DNA of 64,000 nt from Pleurodeles waltl (Eukaryota; Chordata; Amphibia; Caudata; Salamandridae), in contig NC_090448.1 of assembly GCF_031143425.1 (NCBI RefSeq), positions 331,526,177 through 331,590,176 of the forward strand. Reading direction: 5' to 3'. Position 1 is the first letter of the stretch, and each line of letters starts with the position of its first letter. The position numbers were made by a program, and so were the translations under genes. Shown here in pieces: positions 45,481-57,500 of the stretch. The notes beneath the pieces are model-generated. The model saw only the letters and a list, made by a program, of their open reading frames with translations. It was not told where the DNA came from and did not search any database.

Positions 45481-46459
45481 GGACCAACAGTGTCTGCTTG
45501 GTCGGGGACTGACATCTCCACTAGCTGGAGTGCCCTGGGGCACTGTAACATGAAGCCTGAGCATTTGAAGCTCACCACCAGGTGTTACAGTTCCTGCAGT
45601 GGGGGAGGGGAGGGGAGGATGTGAAGCACCTCCACCCAGTGCAGGCTTTGTTTCTGGCCTCTGAGAAGACAAAGGCCCTCAACCTATGGGGTCAGAACCT
45701 TGTCTGCTAGTGGCAGGCTGGCACAGAGCAGTCAGTCCTACACTAGAGGATTGGGTAAAATACAGGGGGCATCTCTAAGATGCCCTTTGTGTGCTTTTGT
45801 TTTAAAATAAATCCCACACTGGCATCAGTGGGGGTTTATTGTGCTGAGAAATTTGATACCAAACTTTCCAGTATTCAGTGAAGCCATTATGGAGCTGTGG
45901 AGTTCGAAATGTCAAACTCGCAGACCATATACTTAATATGGCCACACTGTACTTACAATGTCTAAGAATGGACTTTGACACTGTAGAGGCATATTGCTCA
46001 TGCAGCGATGCCCTCACCTGAGGTATAGTGCACCCTGCATTAGGGCTGTAAGGCTTGCTAGAGGGGTGACTTACCTATGCCACAGGTGGTGTTTTGTGGG
46101 CAAGGTACCCTGGGGGGGGGGGGTGGATGCCATGTCGACTTTGCATTTTCTCCCCACACACAATCTGCAATGGCAGTGTGCATGTGTTTGGTGAGGGGTC
46201 CCTTACGGTGGCATAACACAAGCAGCAGCCCCTTGGGAACCCTACCTGGTCACAGGGCCCTTGGTACCACTGGTAACTTTTACAAGGGACTTATCTGTGT
46301 GCCAGACGTGTGCCAATTGTGGAAACAATGGTACATTTGTATGGAAAGAACACTGGTGCTGGGGCCTGGTTAGCAGGATCCCAGCACACACTGTCAAGTC
46401 AGCATCAATATCAGGCAAAAAGTGGCAGGGGTAACTGCAACAAGTGCCTGTTTCCTACA
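45481..46459 (-). repeat. LTR, antisense, fused to the sense LTR
   Basis: Collinear with 54240-55179, the antisense family A LTR: CTAGCTGGAGTGCCCTGGGG, CAGGTGTTACAGTTCCTGCA, CACTGGCATCAGTG, GATACCAAACTT and TGTGCCAATTGTGGAAACAA appear in the same order. It ends in CTGTTTCCTACA at 46459, where DIRS copy 2 begins. Two LTR beginnings thus face outward from one fused 2.55-kb unit. Confidence 0.75.
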
Positions 46460-46795
46460 GGTAGAAATTGTAAATGATGGTCAAACAATTTCCAATAACT
46501 CTAGTCGATGTGCACTTGATGCTGCTGATACAGCAGCACACAGTATTACCACAACAACTGCCAAAGCTATTGGAGCATTACACGCCAGCACACATAGGGG
46601 TACTTTTTGTTGTTCAGGGTTTAATAGAGGGTTTAGGTCATCATTTCAGGAACATTCCACAAAACATACTAAACCCACCTTTCAATACACCAGAGGTTAC
46701 TTTAGAGGATCATATAGAGGAAACCATAATAAAGGAAGAGTAAAACCATCTACATCTAGAGGATCATCATCCGTCACTAAACAATGAATTACCAC
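46460..46795 (+). pseudogene. DIRS copy 2: ORF1 C-terminal part
   Basis: Open at 46422-46787 with SRCALDAADTAAHSITTTTA, KAIGALHASTHRG and a Gly/Arg-rich tail (TRGYFRGSYRGNHNKGRVK), matching the end of the gag-like ORF1 of DIRS elements. The left part of the element is missing; LTR sequence abuts at 46459. Confidence 0.65.
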
Positions 46796-46899
46796 AAAGA
46801 CACACCTCTCCTGTAGGGGGAAGGTTACAACTTTTTTTTTACCCCAATGGACTCAAATTACTACAAAGCAATGGGTACTTCAAATTATCCAAAATGGTT

Positions 46900-47440
46900 A
46901 TCCAAATTATCTGTAGCTCATTTCCACTCCACCAAATATACCCCCTCTCACAAGATCATTGAACTCTTCTCAAAGAGGGAGTGCAATCTCTTCTTCTAAA
47001 AGGAGCTATAGAAGCAGTACCATTGCAATACCACGGAACAGGCGTTTACTCCCTGTACTTTCTAATTCCCAAAAAAGATTGGTCTCTCAGACCAATATTA
47101 GATCTCAGACCCTATAACCACTACATCCTATCAGAACATTTTCATATGGTCTCTCTTCAGGATGTTATTCATCTGTTGCAACTAGGAGACTTCATGACAG
47201 CTTTAGATCTAAAGGACACTTATTTTCACAATCCCATTCATCCTGCACACTGCAAATGCCTAAGATTTGCAGCAGCAGGAAAAATGACCAATTCAAAGTA
47301 TTACCATTCAGAGTCACAACTAATCCCAGAGTATTCACAAAATGCAATGTAGTGGTTGCAGCACATTTCAGAAGAAAACAAATTCATGTTATCCCTTAGT
47401 TGGACGATTGGGTCATCAAAGCCGATTAATTCCCACAGTT
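46900..47440 (+). pseudogene. DIRS copy 2: reverse transcriptase
   Basis: Open from 46981 with GVYSLYFLIPKKDWSLRPIL, DLRPYNHYI and DFMTALDLKDTYFHNPIHPA, the early motifs of the DIRS polymerase including the first catalytic Asp. At about 47395-47420 the active-site block reads VIP-stop-LDDWVIKAD: the Tyr of YLDD has become a TAG stop. A frame change precedes it. The polymerase is inactive. Confidence 0.85.
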
Positions 47441-47849
47441 TAAAAATGATAATCAAACTACAATTTGTCTCCTACATTCTCTAGAGTTCACCATAAACTC
47501 TGTCAAATCTCATCTGCAACCTCTCCAAACACAACCATATCTAGGAGCTATTCTCAATACACAATTAGGAATAGCCCAACCAAAACAGTGTCCAAGCTTT
47601 TCAAACATTAATTGCTACATTCAAACAGAACCAAACATACACAGTAAGAACTGTTATGAAACTGTAAGAAATGATGCCATCTTGTAATGCCATAGTGCCT
47701 CATGCCAGACTTCATATGCGTCCTCTTCAACAATGTCTCTTGTCAATGGCCCCAGGCACAGGGTCAAATGGAAGATCTAGTGTTGTTGGACTGCCAAACC
47801 TATCTCTCTCTACATTGGTGGAATATTAAAAACCTTGTGAAAGGGCAGC

Positions 47850-48130
47850 CCTTTGTAGACCCTGTGCCGCAGATCACCCTCACAACTGATGCCTCAAAGA
47901 ACGGTTGGGGAGCTCATCTCCTTAACCTAACGATTCAGGGGATATGGAACAATACTCATTGGTATCTTCATATCAATTACCTGGAACTACAAGCAATATT
48001 CTTAGAAATGAAAGCATTCCTTTCACAATTACGCCACAAGACAGTGTTGATACATACAGACAACATGACTGGTATGTATTATCTTCAAAAACAGGGGGGA
48101 CACAATCTCAACAACTGTCCCACCTAGCAC
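47850..48130 (+). pseudogene. DIRS copy 2: RNase H
   Basis: Within the open frame 47702-48127: ITLTTDASKNGWGAHL, then NYLELQAIFLEMKAFL and VLIHTDNMTGMYYLQKQGG, giving the catalytic Asp, Glu and Asp in the expected order. It follows the polymerase, as usual for DIRS. Confidence 0.85.
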
Positions 48131-49720
48131 AAACAATATGGAAATGGGGATTCGTCACCATATTCACATAGTGGCACAATATCTCCCCGGGTCAGACAAC
48201 CACTTAGCAGACCTACTAAGCAGGATACATCAACAAACACACGAGTGGGAACTCCACCCACAAGTCCTTCAACAGTACTTAAAAAAATGGGGAACACCTC
48301 AAATAGATCTGTTTGCAACATATCAAAACAAAGAATGCCAAAACTGCACCTCCAGGTACCCACACTCTTGGTCCAAGGGCAATGCTCTATAGATCAGTTG
48401 GTATGGGATATTTGCTTATGCTTTCCCCCTCTCCCACTCTTACCATTCCTGGTACGGAAGATAAAACAATCTTCCCTCAGCATGATCTTAGTGGCCCCTG
48501 CATAGGCACTTCAATCATGGAACACAACACTTTTAGAACTCTGTTGTTCCTCATCGAAAACTTCCCAACAGGCCAGATCTTCTGACACAAAAACAGAGAC
48601 AGATAAGACATCCAAATCCTAAACCACACAACCTAGCGATATGGCTCCTGAAGTCAGAGAATTTGGATAGTTACATTTACCACAGGATTGTATGGATATC
48701 CTTAAACAAGCACACAAACCTACCACTAGACAGTGCTATGCAGCAAAATGGAAACGTTTTGTTTGTTACTCTCAAACAAAAAACATTGACCCTCCTAAAC
48801 CTACAGTACAGGACATTGTACAATACTTATTATACTTACAAAAGGCAAATTTAGCCTGCAGATCTATTAGTTTATATTTAGCCACCATAGCTGCATATCT
48901 TGAAAATAGACAACATATTTCTTTGTTTAGAATTCCAGTTATCAAAGCATTTATGGAAGGATTAAAAAGAATAATTCCACCAAGGATTCCTGCAGCTCCA
49001 TCTTAGACTCTTACCATGCGCTCACAAGGTTCTTGGCTCCACCATTTGAGCCACTTCACTCTTGCCCGCTACAAATCCTTTCATGGAAAGTAACCTTTCT
49101 AACTGCTATCTCCTCCCATAAGCGTGTCAGTGGAATTCAGGCATTAACTTTAGAAGAACCTTTCTTTCAAGTTCATAAAGAAAAAATTATATTAAGAACA
49201 AAACCAAAATTTCTTCCAAAAATAATTTCATAATAATCAAACAATAGAATTGCCAGTTTTCTTTCCAGTACCAGAATCAGTAGCAGAAAGAGCTCTACCT
49301 ATTCTAGATTTTAAAAGAGCTCTAATGTACTATATAGACAGAACAAAACTTTTTAGGAAAACAAAACAACGTTTTGTGGCTTTCTCATTACCACACAAAG
49401 GAGATCCTACATCTAAAATTATAGCAAGATGGATAGTCCAATGCATTCAGACTTGCTATACTAAAGCTAAGCGACAATTACCTGTACCACCTAGAGCACA
49501 TTCTACTAGGAATACAGGTGTATCTATAGCATTTCTGGGTAACAAACCCATAGCAGACATTTGTAAAGCAGCAACATAGTCTACACTACACATGTTTACT
49601 CTAACTTATTGTGTAGATGTGTTTGCCAGACAACAGGCAAATGTTGGACAAGCTGTACTTAGAACACTTTTTCAAACAACTGCAACCCCCACACACTAGT
49701 CACCGCTTTATGGAGGGACT
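48131..49720 (+). pseudogene. DIRS copy 2: tyrosine recombinase, broken
   Basis: Pieces in several frames: a linker (YLPGSDNHLADLLSRIHQQT), the N-terminal helical domain at 48692-49006 (TTRQCYAAKWKRFVCYSQTK), the first catalytic Arg in SSHKRVSGIQAL at about 49110-49145, and the box HSTRNTGVSIAFLGNKPIAD at 49498-49560, which carries His and the second Arg. A TAG lies where the conserved Trp is expected (AAT-stop-STLH). This recombinase joins the circular DNA intermediate to the genome. Stops and frameshifts inactivate it. Confidence 0.85.
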
Positions 49721-49734
49721 GCTTTACAGTCTAT

Positions 49735-50160
49735 GCACAGCATGTGTATCTACAGCTACACATGCCATCGAACGGAAAATGTTACTTACCCGTAGACATC
49801 TGTCTGTGGCATGTAGTGCTGTAGGTCCACATGCGCCCTCCCCCAGAGGTGTGTACAGGTATCAATTTAGTCTTATGTATATCAAATGTACATATATTGC
49901 ATGGACATCTTTTCTATCCTGCTATATATTTTTCACTATTTCACACTCCCGCCTGCGGGCAAACAATCCATCAAAGGACTCTATGACCATGTGCAGTATT
50001 ACCGAGAGGAGTCACTCGATCCTGTGAAGCAAACTTTCTTCAAACAAAAATAAGTTGTACTACTCCAAACCCAACACTAGATGGTGAGCTTAATGACAGC
50101 ATGTGAATCTACAACGCTACATGCCACGAACAGATGTCTACTGGTAAGTAACATTATCCA
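49735..50160. repeat. DIRS copy 2: 3' inverted region and terminal repeat
   Basis: GTTACTTACCCGTAGACATCTGTCTGTGGCATGTAG-type sequence at about 49785-49825 is inverted at about 50110-50150 (CTACATGCCACGAACAGATG, CTACTGGTAAGTAAC). This is the DIRS pattern of an internal complementary region facing the right terminal repeat. The span 49990-50100 is the reverse complement of the left terminus of DIRS copy 1. Confidence 0.75.
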
Positions 50161-51360
50161 TATTCCTGGCTCTTGATACTTGGTTTTTCCAAGGGGAAAT
50201 TCTTAATACCAAGATCCAACCACCTCATTTTGGACTAAACCTTCCCCTTCTCTGGAGTACAGAGTATTTGCTCACCTTTCCTTTGATTGAGCCTGTTTGG
50301 TGACTGTGCGATGAGCCTGCATATGGGCCCTACAAGTTGGAATTAGAACATAAAAATAGGCAGGACTAATATGAAAGCCTCGGAGGGTTATCCTTTTTAG
50401 TAAAGCATACAGTTTATTTCACAAGATTCTGTTCTGCCTCATGACCTGGACATGTGAGCCTTTCATAGTGTGTGTAAAACATATGCAATATAGCATGACA
50501 TACTATCTTTGTGGGGAAAACTCAGGACTGTACCTAACTGTGTATGAGACCAGAGCATATCACACCTCCAGAAGCTATAACAGGGGCCCACCTATACCCT
50601 ATTTCACCCACCTTTGTTTTTTGTCTCTAGTTGTAATTTTTCACCTACTTACAGGTATACAGTGAATCTGTGTCTCATAAAGCACTGCTTCCTCTCCTAC
50701 CATCTCTGGAGTTGCAGAAAGGGTCTTAGACCCAAGACACCTAAAAGAGACTACCCATATAGGGTGGTCTTTCAGCCCTCAGGCCCCATATTGTTCAGAC
50801 CCATCTCCCAGAAAGGCCCACCTTGTCTTTGTAAACTAGCACATCAAACTCACCAAAGCCACTGTTCAGGAGTTATATAACTAGTTAGACTAACGTGGAC
50901 CCTGCTTCTCACCTGGCTTTTTTATGCATATTAAAGAGACACTCCTCATCTCTCAGTGAGGTAACAAGATCCTTCTCCTTTTCTGGGCACACAAGCTGTG
51001 ACTCCCTCCAGCCAGGGTGATTTCAGGAGCACAACACTACATGTGCATACACAAACATGACCCCTAATGTCCAGATGCACTTGTGTACTCTCCAATAAGG
51101 AAAACTCCCTACAAGGGTCCCCCCCCGAGGTCAAAGGCATCCACCAACTTCAAATTTATGAAAGGTTGTTTATCACAAAGCAGAAAGGATCAAGAACATG
51201 ATTTATTCTGCTGATAACCTGCTTTGAATAAGACATTTTTCTTAAAGAGAAGCAATTATATGAGGATTTTGACATTAACGTTTAGACTAGGCGTGTGCAA
51301 CAAAACAAATAGCGTGTCCTGGGATATATAAACTGGCATTGTTTTAGGCAATTAGATGTT
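50161..51360 (+). other. MST1: MST1 intron between DIRS copies 2 and 3
   Basis: 1.2 kb with no recognisable element or exon. The short open frames have no family motifs. Confidence 0.5.
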
Positions 51361-52505
51361 GTATCTGATAGAGACTTCTAGTTGCTGATTCCTTACCTTA
51401 GAATCTTCCCCCAGGCGTCAGACTGGATCTGGAGATTTTTTCTTCGAGCAGTACCCTTGCTTGTCGGTACGTGGCGTCAGTCGACGTAGGCGTTGTAGTC
51501 GCCCTGATGACGTTGGGAGTAGTACATAGATGCCGCCTCAGCGCACTGACATCAGTTCTTATCTTTCTGCGCCACACGCTGATCCAGAGGGAGCTACCCT
51601 GGTCTCTTTTTGACAGAGTTCAACCATTTTGTTGTGTTTTTGGGTGATTTTTTGGTGCGCCAAGATGTCCTCCAAGACCGGTTTCAAGCCTTGCAAGGAC
51701 CATCACCACATGATGTCTGTGACGGATCTGCATCAGTCTGTTTGTTGTGCTTGGAGTGCTCCGAGTGCCGGCCCATGCACCGAAGGCCTTGAGGGAACAG
51801 TCCCTCAAGCTCATGGCAGCCCGGAGCTCAACTCCACTTAGGTTCCAGTCTCGCTTGAGAGGAAGGTCTCGAGGCCTTTCGCAGAGCCACCACCATTCTT
51901 CTTCCTCCAAATCTTCAGGCACAGGTAAGAAGTCATCAAAGCAGTCAGGTTGCCTTTCGACTTCACCCTGTCGCTCAGCTGATGCTACATGGGAGGAGCG
52001 TCGACGCTCGAGGCCTCCGACTCCGGAGCCTGCTTCTGGGTCCGCTCGGCGCTTCCCCAAATTTTTCGGGAGACGGAGCAACCCCTGCCCAATTAAAGGA
52101 GTTTTATGAGGCTATGCGCCTCATTTATGGGTGGACTGGCCCCGATACGGTGCCTTTGGGCCCAAGGGGTTCAGACGAGGGGCCTTCGGGTTCTGGGCCG
52201 GCGGCTTCGGCACGACAACCAAAGTCCCCTCCGGATCCGCTCGCGGATCCGCACCGGTGCCGGTCGTACCACTGACATTCCCCTGCGCTGGTTCAATTGT
52301 CGAACTCCTGACATCTGTGGTGCCTACCATTGACCCGATCCTTATCCCCGACAACTCGGAGTCGGAATGGTATCGGTCGACGACACCTCTCTCTTCGATG
52401 GGGCCTACTCACCCCAGGTCGGAATTCAACCCTTTTCCTTTTGGGTACGAATTCAGGGAAGTATTGGAGGGGTCCCTGGACCATTATGAATACCAGGATG
52501 ACACA
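51361..52505 (+). mobile_element. DIRS copy 3: left inverted terminus and ORF1 N-terminal part
   Basis: 51361-51475 (GAGACTTCTAGTTGCTGATT, CCTTACCTTAGAATCTTCCC, CAGGCGTCAGACTGGATC) is the reverse complement of 59265-59360. ORF1 follows from ATG at 51665: a Cys/His cluster (KPCKDHHHMMSVTDLHQS, then CLLCLE in a shifted frame) and Ser/Arg-rich stretches to YEYQDD at 52490. The frame is then interrupted by an LTR at 52506. ORF1 is the gag-like protein of DIRS elements. Frameshifts are present. This copy belongs to a different subfamily from copies 1 and 2, since the termini differ. Confidence 0.8.
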
Positions 52506-55179
52506 TGTAGGAAGTTGGCTCTGTATGTACTATTTCAAAGTAAGAAATAGCATGCACAGAGTCCAAGGATTCCCCTTAGAGGTAAGATAGTGGCAAAAAG
52601 AGATAATTCTAATGCTCTATTTTGTGGTAGTGTGGTCGAGCAGTAGGCTTATCAGAGGAGTAGTGTTAAGCATTTGTTGTACACACACAGGCAATAAATG
52701 AGGAACACACACTCAGAGACAATTCCAGGCCAATAGGTTTTTGTATAGAAAAATATATTTTCTTAGTTTATTTTAAGAACCACAGGTTCAAGATTTACAA
52801 GTAATACTTCAAATGAAAGGTATTTCAGGTAGGTACTTTAGGAACTTTGAATTAGCAAAATAGCATATACAGTTTTCACATAAATGACGTATAGCTATTT
52901 TAAAACTAGACACTTTTTCAACAGTTCCTGGGGGAGGTAATTGTTTGTTAGTTTTTGCAGGTAAGTAAACCACCTATGGGGTTCAAGTTTGGGTCCAAGG
53001 TAGCCCACCATTGGGGGTTCAGAGCAACCCCAAAGTTACCACACCAGCAGCTCAGGGCCGGTCAGGTGCAAAGGTCAAAGTGGTGCCTAAAACGCATAGG
53101 CTTCAATGGAGAAGGGGGTGCCCCGGTTCCAGTCTGCCAGCAGGTAAGTACCCGCGTCCTCAGATGGCAGACCAGGGGGTTTTAGTAGGGCTCCGGGGGG
53201 GGACACAAGTCAGCACAGAAAGTACACCCTCAGCAGCACTGGGGCGGCCGGGTGCAGTGTGCAAACAAGCGTCGGGTTCTCAATAGGATTCAATGGGAGA
53301 CCAAGGGGTCTCTTCAGCGAAACAGGCAGGCAAGGGGGGGGGGGCTCCTCCGGATAGCCACCACCTGGGCAAGGGAGAGGGCCACCTGGGGATCGCTCCT
53401 GCACTGGAGGTCGGATCCTTCAGGTCCTGGGGGCTGCGGGTGCAGTGTCTTTACCAGGCGTCGGGTCTTTGAAGCAGGCAGTCGCGGTCAGGGGGAGCCT
53501 CAGGATTCCCTCTGCAGGCGTCGCTGTGGGGGATCAGGGGGGTCAACTCTGGCTACTCACGGTCTCGTAGTCGCCGGGAGTCCTCCCTGTGGTGTTTGTT
53601 CTCCACAAGTCGAGCCGGGGGCGTTGGGTGCAGAGGGCAAAGTCTCATGCTTCCGGCGGGAAACGTGTGTTGTTTCAAAGTTGCTTCTTTGTTGCAAAGT
53701 TGCATTCTTTGTGGAACAGAGCCGCTGTCCTCGGGAGTTCTTGGTCCTTCTAGATGCAGGGTAGTCCTCTGAGGCTTCAGAGGTTGCTGGACCCTGGGAA
53801 CGTGTCGCTGGAGCAGTGTCTTTAGAAGTGGGGGAGACAGGCCGGTAGGGCTGGGGCCAAAGCAGTTGGTGTCTCCGTCTTCTCTGCAGGTTTTCAGTTC
53901 AGCAGTCCTCTTCTTCTTAAGTTGCAGGAATCTGAGTTCCTAGGTTCTGGGGAGCGTCTAAATACTGAATTTAGGGGTGTGTTTAGGTCTGGGGGGTTAG
54001 TAGCCAATGGCTACTCGCCCTGAGGGTGGCTACACCCTCTTTGTGCCTCCTCCCTCAGGGAAGGGGGGCACATCCCTAATCCTATTGGGGGAATCCTCCA
54101 TCTGCAAGATGGAGGATTTCTAAAAGTTAGAGTCACCTCAGCTCAGGGCACCTTAGGGGCTGTCCTGACTGGCCAGTGACTCCTCCTTGTTTTTCTCATT
54201 ATCTCCTCCGGCCTTGCCGCCAAAAGTGGGGCCGTGGCCGGAGGGGGCGGGCAACTCCACTAGCTGGAGTGCCCTGGGGTGCTGTAACAAAGGGGGTGAG
54301 CCTTTGAGGCTCACCGCCAGGTGTTACAGTTCCTGCAGGGGGACGTGTGAAGCACCTCCACCCAGTACAGGCTTTGTTACTAGCCACAGAGTGACAAAAG
54401 GCACTCTCCCCATGTGGCCAGCAACATGTCTGGAGTGTGGCAGGCTGCTAAAACCAGTCAGCCTACACGGGTAGTCAGTTAAGGTTTCAGGGGGCACCTC
54501 TAAGGTGCCCTCTGGGGTATATGTTACAATAAAATGTACACTGGCATCAGTGTGCATTTATTGTGCTGAGAAGTTTGATACCAAACTTCACAGTTTTCAG
54601 TGTAGCCATTATGGTGCTGTGGAGTTCGTGCATGACAGACTCCCAGACCATATACTCTTATGGCTACCCTGCACTTACAATGTCTAAGGTTTTGCTTAGA
54701 CACTGTAGGGGCATAGTGCTCATGCACTTATGCCCTCATTTATGGTATAGTGCACCCTGCCTTAGGGCTGTAAGGCCTGCTAGAGGGGTGAATTACCTAT
54801 ACCTATAGGCAGTGTGAGGTTGGCATGGCACCCTGAGGGGAGTGCCATGTCGACTTAGTCTTTTTATCCCCACTAGCACACACAAGCTGGCAAGCAGTGT
54901 GTCTGTGCTGAGTGAGGGGTCCCCAGGGTGGCATAAGACATGCTGCAGCCCTTAGAGACCTTCCCTGGCATCAGGGACCTTGGTACCAGGGGTACCAGTT
55001 ACAAGGGACTTACCTGGATGCCAGGGTGTGCCAATTGTGGAAACAAAAATACAGGTTAGGGAAAGAACACTGGTGCTGGGGCCTGGTTAGCAGGCCTCAG
55101 CACACTTTCAAATCATAACTTAGCATCAGCAAAGGCAAAAAGTCAGGGGGTAACCATGCCAAAGAGGCATTTCCTTACA
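52506..55179 (-). repeat. Complete 2.67-kb solo LTR, family A, antisense, inside DIRS copy 3
   Basis: Starts TGTAGGAAGTTGGCT and ends TTTCCTTACA. It is flanked by ACACA on the left and ACCCA on the right, a possible 5-bp target duplication with one change. It contains the antisense polyadenylation signal TTTATT at 52769-52774, and hairpins at 54092-54118, 54538-54553, 54571-54588, 54681-54702 and 54709-54735. There is no internal sequence, so it arose as a solo LTR by recombination. Since DIRS ORF1 continues on the other side, the LTR is younger than the DIRS insertion. Confidence 0.9.
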
Positions 55180-56330
55180 ACCCATCATTGGACTGGGCAC
55201 AGGAATTGGGAGAGGCCAGTGGACTGGACACTTCTCCAGATGCTGGCATGCTGTCTCCTCCTACCATGGCTACGGCAGAGGGAGCTACTTTTGCTATGGT
55301 TGTAAGTAGGGTTGCTGAGGCACTTGGCCTTGAGCTTCCTATTGTACAGGTCAGGTCCAATCTCCTGATGGAGGGGCTTCCACATCTGAGCCCCTTTTGC
55401 CATTCAATGAAGCCCTCACTGATGTCCTTTTGGGTACTTGGTCCAACTCAACACAGGGGCTCCTGTGAACAGGACTATCGCATGCCGCCATCGGCCTGCC
55501 CCGAATGACCCTAAATTCCTGTCCCAACACCCCAAGCCTGAGTCTTGTCATCCAGGCTTCCTCTTCCATAGGCGCATTCCCTTCCGCACCCCCGGATAGG
55601 GAATCAAAAGGCTGGAACAATTTGTGAAGATGTTTTCTTCCTCCAGTCTCCCGCTGCGGTCTGTGAAAACCGCGTGCCTTTTGGGCCACTATACTCACTC
55701 TCTGTGGGATACGGTCACACAAGTTCTGCTGCAGATACCGGAGGACGCCCGTGCTATCTTCCCCTGAGCTGTCAACGATGGGAGAGATGCAGAGAAGTTC
55801 ACGATCCAATGTGTGCTGGACATGACCTACTTTCTTGCCAGATCGGTTGCTACGATGGTGGCCTTGAGATGCCACGCCTGGTTGCGTACTTCTGGTTGTT
55901 CGGGGGATATCCAACAGTCTCTCAAGGACATGCCCTTTGATGACTCCCGCCTCTTTGGAGACAAGGCGGACTCGTCCTTGGAGAGATTCAAGGACTCCCG
56001 GGCTATGGCTCGGTCCCTTGGCATTTCCGCTGCCCCTCACCCCCAACAGTCTGCCTTTCACCCCTTTTGTGGCTATGGAAGGGGCTCCCTATTGCATCCC
56101 CCACCCAGCCACCATGCCACCCATGCTGTTCAGCTGCTGCGTGGCTGGGGATGTGGAATCCCGCGTGGGACAGGGAACCAGAGGTCTGCCCAGTCCACCC
56201 CTGCCCCCTCTGCAGCCTCCAAACCATCCTAGTCCGTCCCCTCACTCCGATCCAGTTGGCGGCAGGATTTGTCATCACCTGCCCCACTGGGAATTCATCA
56301 CTACAGACAGGTAGGTTTTGCAGATAGTTT
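55180..56330 (+). pseudogene. DIRS copy 3: ORF1 C-terminal part
   Basis: ORF1 resumes with LDWAQELGEASGLDTSP at 55188. Then, in other frames, FGPLYSLSVGYGHTSSAADT and LDMTYFLARSVATMVALRCH, SLKDMPFDDSRLFGDKADSS and SLERFKDSRAMARSLGIS (to about 56035), all typical of DIRS ORF1. Frame changes at several points break it. The long minus-strand open frame here (55351-56061) is a shadow. Confidence 0.75.
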
Positions 56331-56379
56331 GAAAGGGCTATTCCCTCCCCTTTGAATCTTCCCTATCAGCCATGGACCT

Positions 56380-57110
56380 TCAGGACCTCAACTAATTCCT
56401 CAAGAAGGAGAAATTAAAAATGCTAACCCTGGCTCAGGTCCCATCTGCCTTAGACCTAGAAGACTGGATGGCAGCGTTGGACTTGCGGGACGCTTATTTC
56501 CACATTCCTATCCTGCCTGCCCAGACGTTACCTGCGGTTCGTGGTAGGTCACGAGCACTATCCGTTTACCGTGCTCCCCTTCGGCCTTACCAGCGCCCCT
56601 TGGTGTTCACAAAAATTATGGAGGTGGTTGCAGCTCATTTGCGCAGGTTAGGGGTCTCAGTCTTCCCCTACCTTGATGACTGGCTGTTGAAGGCAGACTC
56701 GCCCTAAAAAGTAATCTCCCACCTTCAGACTACAGCGAGCCTCCTGCACACGCTGGGGTTCACTAGCAGTGTGCAGAAGTCACACCTGACTCCCTCCCAG
56801 ACGCTCCCTTTCATCGGATCTGATCTGGACACAGTGCAATTTCAGGTTCATCCTTCCAAAAAGTGAGACCGAGATATTAAGGCTATGAATCTGATCTTTC
56901 AGCCTCAGTCTCAGGTTTCGGTGAGACTGACTCTGAGGCTGCTGGGCCTCATGGTCTCCTGCATCCTGCGAGTGACACATGGCAGATGGCATATGCAGAC
57001 TCTGCAGTGGGACTTGAAGTTCCAGTGGGTGCAGCATCAGCGGAATCTCTCTGACATGGTCCAGATCTCGGAGGGGACTCCGAAAGACCTGCTGTGGTGG
57101 CTTTGAAATC
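56380..57110 (+). pseudogene. DIRS copy 3: reverse transcriptase
   Basis: 56420-56707 carries LEDWMAALDLRDAYFHIPI with the first catalytic Asp. After frame changes it carries the active-site block FPYLDDWLLKADSP at 56664-56706. The downstream part (LTLRLLGLMVSCILRVTHGR at 56930-56990) corresponds to the thumb region. YLDD is intact, but the frame is broken between 56500 and 56640. Confidence 0.85.
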
Positions 57111-57114
57111 CACA

Positions 57115-57500
57115 TTGGGTCCACGGCAGATCCCACTCCCTTCCTCAGCCAGATCTATCAATAGGGGCAGATGCATTGCTTCTGGGTTGGGACGGCCACA
57201 TGGGAGAGGTGGAGATCAGAGGCTACTGGAGTCCGGCAAAGTCTAGGCTCCATATCAATCTTCTGGAGCTCTGGGCGATCAGGCTTGCGTTGAAAGCATT
57301 TCTTCCCTCACTCAAAGGGAAAGTAGTGCAGGTGTTCACGGACAATACTACCACTATGTGGTACTGCTACAAACAGGGCGGGTTAGGGTCCTGGACCCTT
57401 TGTCCTTGAGCCTCTGGACATGGCTGGAACATCAGAGCATTACCCTGGTGGTTCAACATCTGGTGGGTTCTCAACGCCAGAGCTGATGAACTCCGCCGTC
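57115..57500 (+). pseudogene. DIRS copy 3: RNase H
   Basis: Reads GADALLLGWDGHMGEVEI, then SRLHINLLELWAIRLALKAF and VVQVFTDNTTTMWYCYKQGG, with the Asp, Glu and Asp of RNase H. It is open from 57176 to 57409. It follows the polymerase directly. Confidence 0.85.

Noticed and set aside
55351..56061. 236-codon open frame on the minus strand, the longest in the window
   Set aside because: It overlaps DIRS ORF1 motifs on the + strand and shows no family features of its own; it is a shadow frame.
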